A DNA stretch of 10,688 nucleotides from Paracoccaceae bacterium (GTDB lineage: Bacteria; Pseudomonadota; Alphaproteobacteria; Rhodobacterales; Rhodobacteraceae), in assembly GCA_007121115.1 (NCBI GenBank), contig SKMI01000053.1, positions 1-10,688 of the forward strand, given 5' to 3'. The notes under the pieces are model-generated. The model ran no database searches. It was not told the origin of the DNA and worked only from the letters and a program-made list of their open reading frames with translations. The position numbers and the translations under genes were made by a program. Positions 1 through 7,836 of this stretch are shown piece after piece. The stretch's first letter is position 1. Each line of letters opens with the position of its first letter.

Positions 1-1
1 C

Positions 2-1291
2 GTCCTGAACGCCCGCCAGCACGAGAAGGAGGCACAGATCGTGGCCGAGGCCGGGCGGTTGGGCGCGGTGACCATCGCCACGAACATGGCCGGGCGCGGC
101 ACCGACATCCAGCTTGGCGGCAACGTGGAAATGCGCGTGATCGATGCGCTGGACGCCGACCCGCAGGCCGATCCGACCGAGACCCGCGCCCGTATCGAGG
201 CCGAGGTGGCCGAGGAAAAGAAGCAGGTGATCGCGGCCGGCGGGCTGTTCGTGCTGGCCACCGAGCGCCATGAAAGCCGCCGGATCGACAACCAGTTGCG
301 CGGCCGTTCCGGGCGGCAGGGCGATCCGGGGCGGTCGGTGTTCTTCCTGTCGCTCGAAGACGACCTGATGCGCATCTTCGGCTCGGAGCGGCTGGACAAG
401 GTGCTGTCCACCCTGGGGATGAAGGAGGGCGAGGCGATCGTCCACCCCTGGGTGAACAAGTCGCTGGAAAAGGCGCAGGCCAAGGTCGAAGCGCGCAACT
501 TCGACATCCGCAAGACGCTGTTGAAGTTCGACAACGTGATGAACGACCAGCGGCGCGTGATCTTCGGCCAGCGGCTGGAGATCATGCGCGCGGACGATCT
601 GTCCGATGTGGTTGACGACATGCGTCATCAGGTGGTCGACGATCTGGTCGACCGGACCATGCCGGCCAACACCTATGCCGAGCAATGGGAGCCCGAGGAA
701 CTGCGCAAGGAGGCACGCGAGAAGCTGGGCATCGACATTCCCGCCGAGGAATGGGCCGAGGAGGACGGTGTCGATCAGGAGGTCGTGCGCGAGCGGATGT
801 ACGAGGCCTCGGACGCGCTGATGGCGCAGAAGGCCGAGGATTTCGGCCCCGAGCAGATGCGCGGGATCGAAAAGCAGATCATCCTGCAGACCATCGACAA
901 GAAATGGCGCGAGCATCTTCTGACGCTCGATCATTTGCGCACGGCGGTGAATTTCCGCGGCTACGCCAACCGTGACCCGCTGAACGAATACAAGTCCGAA
1001 GCCTTCATCCTGTTTGAATCGCTTCTGGAATCGCTGCGCGAAGATGTCTCGCAGCAGCTTTCGCGGGTCCGTCCGCTGAGCAAGGAAGAGCAGGACGACA
1101 TGCTGCGCCAGATCCAGTTGCAGCAGCAGGCACTGCAGGTGGCCGAGGCGAACGACGGCGTGCGGCCGGAGCCTCTGGTGGAAGGCTTCGACGAGATGGA
1201 CCCCGAGACATGGGGCAATCCGGGCCGCAACGACCCCTGCCCCTGCGGATCGGGGAAGAAGTTCAAGCATTGCCACGGGCGGTTGATCTAG
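2..1291 (+). CDS. secA: SecA preprotein translocase ATPase, C-terminal part (5' end outside window)
   Basis: SecA is the ATP-driven motor that pushes unfolded preproteins through SecYEG at the inner membrane. The frame is open from base 2, giving 429 residues; the family is usually about 900, so the N-terminal half with Walker A is missing at the window edge. Visible parts, in fragment numbering: the end of nucleotide-binding fold 2, with NMAGRGTDIQLGG near 28-40 and the arginine-finger motif QLRGRSGRQG at 98-107; the helical scaffold with KTLLKFDNVMNDQRR near 171-185; the two-helix finger region with KKWREHLLTLDHLR at 300-313; a glutamine-rich linker; and a C-terminal zinc site with C413, C415, C424 and H425 (CxCx8CH), which in the family binds SecB and phospholipid. 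The GTG at 41 is internal and not a start. It runs convergent to dnaJ. The call is secure. Confidence 0.97.
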   Translation, partial: VLNARQHEKEAQIVAEAGRLGAVTIATNMAGRGTDIQLGGNVEMRVIDALDADPQADPTETRARIEAEVAEEKKQVIAAGGLFVLATERHESRRIDNQLRGRSGRQGDPGRSVFFLSLEDDLMRIFGSERLDKVLSTLGMKEGEAIVHPWVNKSLEKAQAKVEARNFDIRKTLLKFDNVMNDQRRVIFGQRLEIMRADDLSDVVDDMRHQVVDDLVDRTMPANTYAEQWEPEELRKEAREKLGIDIPAEEWAEEDGVDQEVVRERMYEASDALMAQKAEDFGPEQMRGIEKQIILQTIDKKWREHLLTLDHLRTAVNFRGYANRDPLNEYKSEAFILFESLLESLREDVSQQLSRVRPLSKEEQDDMLRQIQLQQQALQVAEANDGVRPEPLVEGFDEMDPETWGNPGRNDPCPCGSGKKFKHCHGRLI

Positions 1292-1307
1292 CCCCTGCAC
1301 GACCACC

Positions 1308-1329
1308 GCGCTGAGCGCGCCGTCAGCGC
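1308..1329. repeat. Inverted repeat just after secA
   Basis: The arms at 1308-1314 and 1323-1329 (GCGCTGA / TCAGCGC) pair perfectly over 7 bp around an 8-nt GC-rich loop. The repeat starts 17 bp after the secA stop codon. No T-run follows on the + strand, so it is not a classical intrinsic terminator, but it could protect or define the secA mRNA 3' end. Confidence 0.4.
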
Positions 1330-1354
1330 TCAATCCGGATCAGCCACCACCGAG

Positions 1355-1381
1355 AAAAGCCCTGCGCCCAAAGCGCAGGGC
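1355..1381 (-). terminator. Intrinsic terminator of the dnaK-dnaJ operon
   Basis: A perfect 9-bp GC-rich stem (arms 1359-1367 and 1373-1381) encloses a 5-nt loop. Read on the - strand it is followed directly by four T residues (complement of 1358-1355), which is the arrangement of a rho-independent terminator. It lies about 77 bp past the dnaJ stop codon in the direction of dnaJ transcription. On the + strand no T-run follows, so it suits dnaJ rather than secA. Confidence 0.7.
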
Positions 1382-1382
1382 G

Positions 1383-1427
1383 GCGCCCGCAAGGCGCACG
1401 GGTGGGTGGGCTGCGGCTTGCGGGCGC
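1383..1427. repeat. Long inverted repeat with G-tract loop, secA/dnaJ spacer
   Basis: Arms 1383-1393 and 1417-1427 (GCGCCCGCAAG / CTTGCGGGCGC) pair perfectly over 11 bp around a 23-nt loop. The loop holds three GGG tracts separated by single T residues (1400-1410), and a fourth GGG lies in the right arm (1422-1424). The repeat begins two bases after the neighbouring terminator hairpin ends. It may serve as a 3' end for secA, although only a weak TGTTGT follows, or it may be one copy of a dispersed intergenic repeat. The function is not settled by the sequence. Confidence 0.5.
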
Positions 1428-1457
1428 TGTTGTCCCCTGACCGTCGCGCCGGGCGCG

Positions 1458-2621
1458 TCAGCCCTTCATCCCGTCCCAGAAGCTCTTGACCCGGTCGAAG
1501 AAGCCCGAGGATTCGGGGTTGTTGTCCGGGCTCAGACGCTCGAATTCCTCCAGCAGTTCCTTCTGCCGCGCGGTCAGGTTGACCGGGGTTTCCACCGCAA
1601 GTTCGATCATCATGTCGCCGTGGCCCGCCCCGCGCAGCGCCGGCATCCCCTTGCCGCGCAGACGCATCTGCCGCCCTGACTGGCTGCCCGCGGGCACCTT
1701 CACCCGTGAGCGGCCGCCGTCGATGGTCGGCACCTCGACCTCGCCGCCGAGCGCCGCCTTGGCCACGCTGACGGGCACCCGGCAGTAGAGGTTCACGCCG
1801 TCACGCACGAAGATCGGATGGTCCGCGACCTCGATGAAGATATAGAGGTCACCCGCCGGACCGCCACGCAGCCCGGCCTCGCCCTCGCCCGACAGGCGGA
1901 TGCGGGTGCCGGTTTCGACCCCTTGCGGGATATTCACCGAGAGCGAGCGTTCCTTCTCCACCCGGCCCGCGCCGGCGCAGGCCTTGCATGGGTTCTTGAC
2001 GATCTGGCCGCTGCCGCCGCAGGTGGGGCAGGTGCGTTCGACGGTGAAGAACCCCTGCTGGGCACGGACCTTGCCCATGCCCGAACAGGTCGGACAGGTC
2101 ACCGGCTCGGCGCCGCCTTCGGCACCGGTGCCGCTGCAGGCATCACAAGCTGCCAGTGTGGTCACGCGGATCGACTTGCGCGCCCCGGCATAGGCTTCCT
2201 CGAGCGTGATGCGCATGTTGTAGCGCAGGTCCGACCCGCGGGTGGCGCGCTGCCGCGCTCCGCCGCCGCGCCCGCCGACGAAATCGCCGAACAGGTCCTC
2301 GAACACATCGGAAAACGCGCTGGCGAAATCGGCGTTGCCGCCGAACCCGCCCCCCGGACGCCCGCGCGGGCCACCGCCCATGCCGCCCATGCCACCGTCG
2401 AAGGCCGCATGGCCGAACCGGTCATAGGCGGCTTTCTTCTGCGGGTCCTTCAGCGCCTCATAGGCTTCGTTGACTTCCTTGAACTGCGCTTCGGCGTCCG
2501 GATTGTCGGAATTGCGGTCCGGGTGCAGTTCCTTCGCCTTCTTGCGATACGCCTTTTTCAGTTCGTCCGCCGAGGCTTCGCGCCCAACGCCCAGTACCTC
2601 GTAGAAATCCCGCTTCGCCAT
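1458..2621 (-). CDS. dnaJ: Chaperone protein DnaJ (Hsp40)
   Basis: DnaJ is the cytoplasmic co-chaperone that delivers unfolded clients to DnaK and stimulates its ATPase. The protein has 387 residues, normal for type I DnaJ. The J domain (about 5-70) carries HPD at 33-35. A Gly/Phe/Met-rich region (about 75-120) follows. Four CxxCxGxG-type repeats start at C159, C176, C198 and C212: C159/C162 with C212/C215 should form zinc centre 1, and C176/C179 with C198/C201 centre 2. The two C-terminal substrate-binding beta domains (about 222-345) and a dimerisation tail complete the protein. The ATG at 2621 is preceded on the - strand by GAGG five bases upstream, and the protein starts like the family, MAKRDFYEVLGV. 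It lies 72 bp downstream of dnaK in the same direction and is most likely cotranscribed with it. Confidence 0.98.
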   Translation of the reverse strand: MAKRDFYEVLGVGREASADELKKAYRKKAKELHPDRNSDNPDAEAQFKEVNEAYEALKDPQKKAAYDRFGHAAFDGGMGGMGGGPRGRPGGGFGGNADFASAFSDVFEDLFGDFVGGRGGGARQRATRGSDLRYNMRITLEEAYAGARKSIRVTTLAACDACSGTGAEGGAEPVTCPTCSGMGKVRAQQGFFTVERTCPTCGGSGQIVKNPCKACAGAGRVEKERSLSVNIPQGVETGTRIRLSGEGEAGLRGGPAGDLYIFIEVADHPIFVRDGVNLYCRVPVSVAKAALGGEVEVPTIDGGRSRVKVPAGSQSGRQMRLRGKGMPALRGAGHGDMMIELAVETPVNLTARQKELLEEFERLSPDNNPESSGFFDRVKSFWDGMKG

Positions 2622-2643
2622 ATCTGCCTCGCTTCAACGCAAT

Positions 2644-2675
2644 GTCCCGGCCCGGGGCTGTTGCCGGGCCGGGAC
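2644..2675 (-). promoter_or_regulatory. Stem-loop between dnaK and dnaJ
   Basis: Arms 2644-2655 and 2664-2675 (GTCCCGGCCCGG / CCGGGCCGGGAC) form a perfect 12-bp GC-rich stem with an 8-nt loop. It fills much of the 72-bp gap between the dnaK stop and the dnaJ start. No T-run follows on the - strand, so it is unlikely to be a full terminator. An mRNA-stabilising or processing element, or a partial attenuator that lets DnaK exceed DnaJ, is the likely role by inference. Confidence 0.6.
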
Positions 2676-2693
2676 CGATAGGGATTTCCGCGC

Positions 2694-4607
<1,914 letters not shown>

Positions 4608-4682
4608 GTGACAGCATCCTCTGTAGTCAAGCGATGTGGCAGGCGGGCAAGTCCGCTACGGCCCCGGCCCGCATGATGTGGT

Positions 4683-4704
4683 GGTGCCGCGCAACCGCGC
4701 CACC
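4683..4704 (-). promoter_or_regulatory. Hairpin at the 5' end of the dnaK leader RNA
   Basis: On the - strand the first bases of the predicted leader can fold: 4-bp outer arms (4683-4686 with 4701-4704) and 4-bp inner arms (4689-4692 with 4697-4700) around a 4-nt loop, with a 2-nt bulge at 4687-4688. A second short pairing is possible between 4643-4648 and 4667-4672. A role in RNA stability is an inference; nothing occludes the ribosome binding site itself, so an RNA thermometer is not supported. Confidence 0.3.
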
Positions 4705-4714
4705 TTCGCGGGCT

Positions 4715-4743
4715 ATATAGGAAGGTGCCGTGGGGGCTGCAAC
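4715..4743 (-). promoter_or_regulatory. RpoH-type promoter of dnaK-dnaJ
   Basis: On the - strand GTTG (4743-4740) is followed after 18 bp by CCTATAT (4721-4715). The alphaproteobacterial sigma-32 consensus is CTTG, 17-18 bp, CYTATNT, so this differs by one base at the -35. Transcription would start near 4707, leaving a leader of about 100 nt before the dnaK ATG. The same bases can also be read as a weaker sigma-70 pair, TTGCAG and TATATA at 17 bp, so housekeeping transcription from the same site is possible. No CIRCE-like inverted repeat was seen. Confidence 0.65.
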
Positions 4744-4872
4744 CGTCACGGCGGCGTGATTTTCAGGTGTTTTCGCACGCCCGTTCCGATCCTGTGCCGC
4801 ATTTGATTGCTTAGCGATTCTTTGTCTTTGCTGTAGCCTTGTCGCAAGAGGTTCACGGGAAGGGTCAGGCGG

Positions 4873-5865
4873 ATGCGAAGGATCTTCATCACGGCGGCGT
4901 GTCTGGTGGCCCTTTCGGTCGCGGGTGACCCCGGACTGGCAGAGGCAGAGACATCGCGGCAGGGCACCGGCGATCCCGAAGATGCAGAGACGACGGCGCC
5001 GCTTGGCCGGCACGGGTCGCAGGAGACGCAACCGCTGCCGCCGCGCCAATACGCGCCGCCGCCGCCCCCGCCCGTGCCAATGGGAGCGCAGCGCCCGTTC
5101 GTATTCGACCGGTCGGGGACACGCCTGCGCAATCCGTCTTTCTCCGGACCGCTTCCGGGCGAGGAAGTGGAATGGTACAAGCGGCGATATGAACAAATCC
5201 GCGATGCGCTCGAACGCGAACGCGCGGACCATGCACGCACGCGCCGTCATTTGCAGGTCGCGGAACAAAGACGCAGGGATTTCCAGCGGCGGCTGGAAAT
5301 CTACCGGGGCGATCCGGGGCAAACCGATCTGGCACGACTTCGGTCGCTCGAGCGTCAGAACGCGCATCTTCGCGATTCGGTGACGGCACTGCGCGCCGAG
5401 CGTGACCTGTGGCGCCAACGCTTTCGAGCAGAAGCAGCGGACGCAGCCGAAGTTGAGTCGCAACAGGTCCAGGCCGAGCGCGCCAGAGGGGCGAGTGCCC
5501 CGCGCGCTGAACCAGACATCGCGCACCGGATCGCGTATTTGACCGAAACCATAGCTGCCCTGCGCAACGAACGTGCTCTTTGGCGCGAGCGGTATCGGGC
5601 CCTGCGGGCGGATGTGCCCATGACCGCTCCCGAACGGGCGCATGAGCAGCCCCCCCATGCCGCCCAGATGGAGCAGATGATCGATGAAATGCGGCGCACG
5701 ATCAGCGCGCTGCACGAGGAGCGGGCGGCTCTGCAGGCGCAGTTGAGTGACGCGCAGGTCACAGCAAGCCTGAACGACCACCTTTTCGGTGCCCTCGCTG
5801 CGCTGCGCGCCGAGCGCGACCTGTGGCGCGAGCGGTATCAGGCGGCGCAAGCGGGCGCGCCCTGA
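4873..5865 (+). CDS. Secreted coiled-coil protein with tryptophan repeats, unknown function
   Basis: I do not recognise this 330-residue protein. It starts with an apparent Sec signal peptide (basic MRRIF, hydrophobic stretch to about 17, likely cut near AEA at 23-25). A proline-rich linker (about 54-69, six prolines in a row at 62-67) leads into a highly charged Arg/Glu/Ala-rich region from about 97 to the end that should be coiled coil. A 15-residue motif of the form hxALRxERxLWRxRa (a = F or Y) occurs at 170-184, 227-241 and 308-322, with a degenerate copy at 277-291 and a possible earlier one at 98-106; in heptad register Trp and the final aromatic fall on core positions. There is no cysteine outside the signal peptide and no enzymatic motif. 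The ATG at 4873 has GGAAGGG eight bases upstream. It is divergent from dnaK; a periplasmic structural or scaffolding role is only a guess. Confidence 0.8.
   Translation: MRRIFITAACLVALSVAGDPGLAEAETSRQGTGDPEDAETTAPLGRHGSQETQPLPPRQYAPPPPPPVPMGAQRPFVFDRSGTRLRNPSFSGPLPGEEVEWYKRRYEQIRDALERERADHARTRRHLQVAEQRRRDFQRRLEIYRGDPGQTDLARLRSLERQNAHLRDSVTALRAERDLWRQRFRAEAADAAEVESQQVQAERARGASAPRAEPDIAHRIAYLTETIAALRNERALWRERYRALRADVPMTAPERAHEQPPHAAQMEQMIDEMRRTISALHEERAALQAQLSDAQVTASLNDHLFGALAALRAERDLWRERYQAAQAGAP
5164..5838 (+). repeat. Degenerate internal repeats encoding the ALRxERxLWRxRY motif
   Basis: The repeat units lie at 5380-5424, 5551-5595, 5701-5745 (degenerate, without Trp) and 5794-5838, with a possible divergent unit at 5164-5190. 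The first and last strong copies share 26 of 27 bases (5389-5415 and 5803-5829), closer at DNA level than the surrounding coding sequence, which fits internal duplication or gene conversion. Tryptophan codons are at 5410, 5581 and 5824. Confidence 0.75.
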
Positions 5866-5893
5866 GCGCCGATTCCGATTTCGTCGGGTGCCT

Positions 5894-7696
5894 TCAGTTC
5901 CAGCAGGACACCAGCACCGTCAGGTCGCCCGCCGTGCGGGTCAGCAACTCGGGCGACACCGAGACCGTTTCGCTTTGCGTGCCCACGCTGATGGCGTTGT
6001 CGCTCAGGAAGGTGCGCAGGGCGTCGGCGCTGGCGGCGAAATTGACGTCGGATGGCAATACCCGGTCGCCGGTGTCGCCCGGCGGCAGCAACAGGCCGAT
6101 CACCCCGCCATTGCCGTTGAAGACCGGCCCGCCGCTGTCGCCGGGCATCACCTCGGCGCCGACGCGCAGCAGCGACTCCTCGCCCTGCAGCCCGCGCAGA
6201 TCCTCGAGCGCGCCGCGGGTCAGCAGGGGCCGGGTCAGCACGTCCTCGAACCCGAAGCCCGAAATCCAGACCTGGCTGGCCGGGCGCGGCAGGGCGCTGG
6301 AGAACTGCGCGAATGCCAGCGGCACCAGCGGCGTTTCCGGGCGCAGCGCGGCCACGCCCAGCGCATCGTCACGGGCGATGACTTCGGCGTTATAGGCTTC
6401 GTCGATGGTCACGCGCTGGCACTGGTCGACCGCGGCGGCGGTCGTCAGCACGGTGCCGGTCGCGTCGATATAGAAGCCCGAACGCGACCGCTCGGGCCGC
6501 CGCACGGTCAGCCCCGCCAACAGGTCCCGCCGCTGCACGGCGCTGGCCTCGCCGATCCCGTCGGGCAGGGTGTCGCCGAACGTGGAAAAGCTCTCCTGCA
6601 TCATCGCCAGCACGCGCTCCATCTGATCGTCGCGCTCGGGCGTCCAGATCAGCGTCCAGCCCTTGATCTGGCCGCGCTGATACTGCGCGAAGGTGTGCGA
6701 GCGCAGCGTGTCGCTCTGCCCGGTCAGGACAAAGGAATTGGCCTGCCGTTGCCGCTCCCCTTCAAGGGGCACGATATCCAGCGTCTGCATGATCTCGTAG
6801 AGTCCGAAGAGCGTGGCCTGCGTCCCTGACTGGCTGATCAGAAGCGCGCGCACGCCGCTTTCATCGCGCGCGCTGAAATGCGCGAAAGGGGCTTCATAGC
6901 GGTCGAATTGAACCATCGCCTTGGGCAACTGGATGCGGATGCCCGCGCGTTCGTCCTCCCATTCCTCCATGCCCAGCGCGGCCAGTTCCATCGAATAGTC
7001 GCGGATCAGCGCCTCGCGCTGGCGGGTGGTCAGCACGCCCGTGGCGTCCAGCCCGCGATCCTCCTGCCAAGCGGTCATGGCGCGGCGGGTGCCGGGACCA
7101 AAGGCGGCGTCGATGCCCAGGTTGTAGTAACCGAACCATTGCAGCGCCACCTGGATGGCGGCGCGTTCATCCCGGGTCAGCAGGCGCTCAGACGCCTGCG
7201 CCTCGCGCAGCGTTTCCTCGGGCGGCTCGGCTGGTTCCGCCGGTGCATCCGGTTCCGGCTCGGCGCTGGCCGTTTCGGTCTCGGCTGGCCCGGGTCCGAG
7301 TGCGGGTTCGGGTGCGGGGGCCGCGGGCGCCTCTGTCATAGCGTCGCCCGCGGGATAGAGTTGCGCGCCAAGGCTGCGCCCTTCGGCCACAAAGGCATCA
7401 CCGGGGATCTGACCCGTGCCCAGCAACTGGCGGCGCACCGATTCGGCGGCCTCGCGCGTGTCATAGGGGCCCAGAACCACCGCATTCCAGCCGCTGGACA
7501 GCCGAAAACCGGCCGCACCACCCACGCTGAACTGAAAGGCTTCGGCCCGCTCGATCGTCTCGGCGGTGGTCGGATGCGCCTCGACCTGCACCCAGAAAGA
7601 CTCCTGCGCGCGGGCGGGTCCGGCCAGCGACATCGCGCAGACGAAGATCACAAGAAAGGCGGTCTGAAACACTCTGGTCACGGCGGTCCCCGGCAT
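5894..7696 (-). CDS. Exported SPOR / peptidoglycan-binding / trypsin-like protein, apparent pseudoprotease
   Basis: The chosen ATG at 7696 gives 600 residues. A TTG at 7732 would add 12 residues ahead of the signal peptide and lies upstream of the candidate start site; both have weak ribosome binding sites. Numbering from the TTG: signal peptide 13-42 (cut after ARA), SPOR domain about 45-125 (binds denuded septal glycan in known examples), Pro/Glu/Ala-rich linker 130-175, PG_binding_1 domain about 185-245 with FGPGTRRAMTAWQ, an unassigned segment 250-400, and a chymotrypsin-fold domain about 405-580 with GDSGGP at 531-536. The place of catalytic His (LTNxHVV in DegP-like enzymes) reads LTTAAAV, the DLAVL Asp position reads GVAAL, and no His occurs after residue 346. 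It probably sits at the periplasmic cell wall. It is convergent with the coiled-coil gene and divergent from glyQ. Confidence 0.88.
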   Translation of the reverse strand: MPGTAVTRVFQTAFLVIFVCAMSLAGPARAQESFWVQVEAHPTTAETIERAEAFQFSVGGAAGFRLSSGWNAVVLGPYDTREAAESVRRQLLGTGQIPGDAFVAEGRSLGAQLYPAGDAMTEAPAAPAPEPALGPGPAETETASAEPEPDAPAEPAEPPEETLREAQASERLLTRDERAAIQVALQWFGYYNLGIDAAFGPGTRRAMTAWQEDRGLDATGVLTTRQREALIRDYSMELAALGMEEWEDERAGIRIQLPKAMVQFDRYEAPFAHFSARDESGVRALLISQSGTQATLFGLYEIMQTLDIVPLEGERQRQANSFVLTGQSDTLRSHTFAQYQRGQIKGWTLIWTPERDDQMERVLAMMQESFSTFGDTLPDGIGEASAVQRRDLLAGLTVRRPERSRSGFYIDATGTVLTTAAAVDQCQRVTIDEAYNAEVIARDDALGVAALRPETPLVPLAFAQFSSALPRPASQVWISGFGFEDVLTRPLLTRGALEDLRGLQGEESLLRVGAEVMPGDSGGPVFNGNGGVIGLLLPPGDTGDRVLPSDVNFAASADALRTFLSDNAISVGTQSETVSVSPELLTRTAGDLTVLVSCWN

Positions 7697-7718
7697 ATGG
7701 CTGATTCGCTTCGATAAC

Positions 7719-7748
7719 TTAGCAGACCGCAAGCCTGTGGCACGTCAA
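7719..7748 (-). promoter_or_regulatory. Candidate promoter of the SPOR/protease-like gene
   Basis: On the - strand TTGACG (7748-7743) is followed after 18 bp by TGCTAA (7724-7719). The -35 match is good and the -10 match is poor. Transcription would begin near 7712, just upstream of the ATG at 7696 and downstream of the alternative TTG at 7732, which favours the ATG start. Confidence 0.35.
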
Positions 7749-7764
7749 AACCGGGCCAGCGCCG

Positions 7765-7793
7765 TTGACCCTTTGGCACGGCTTGCCTATGGA
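7765..7793 (+). promoter_or_regulatory. Sigma-70-type promoter of glyQ
   Basis: TTGACC (7765-7770) and TATGGA (7788-7793) are separated by 17 bp. The -35 matches five of six consensus bases and the -10 three of six. Transcription would start near 7800, leaving about 37 nt before the glyQ ATG at 7837. It rules against starting glyQ at the in-frame TTG at 7765 or ATG at 7789, which would fall inside the promoter. Confidence 0.55.
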
Positions 7794-7836
7794 GACACAG
7801 TTTTCAGCCGTCCACCCGCCCCAAGATGAGGCCGCG

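Noticed and set aside
1818..2681. 287-codon + strand open frame opposite dnaJ
   Set aside because: dnaJ is secure on the other strand, and this frame has no recognisable domain or ribosome binding site.
4608..4714. RNA thermometer controlling dnaK translation
   Set aside because: Hairpins are possible in the leader, but none pairs convincingly with the AGAGGA ribosome binding site or the start codon.
4801..4836. Sigma-70 promoter for the coiled-coil gene (TTGATT or TTGCTT with CTGTAG)
   Set aside because: The spacings of 18-22 bp and the poor -10 matches make this no better than chance, so it was not listed as a feature.
4627..5850. 407-codon open frame on the - strand opposite the coiled-coil gene, reaching into the dnaK leader
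   Set aside because: The sense frame has a signal peptide, a ribosome binding site and a repeated motif. The antisense product only mirrors these repeats and would overlap the dnaK promoter.
5789..7717. Long + strand open frames (5789-6829 and 6878-7717) opposite the SPOR/protease-like gene
   Set aside because: The - strand frame encodes a signal peptide and recognisable SPOR, PG-binding and trypsin-like domains. The + strand products have no domain logic.
7765..7836. N-terminal extension of glyQ from TTG 7765 or ATG 7789
   Set aside because: Both sites fall inside the predicted -35 and -10 boxes, the extra residues are not typical of GlyQ, and the ATG at 7837 has a good ribosome binding site.
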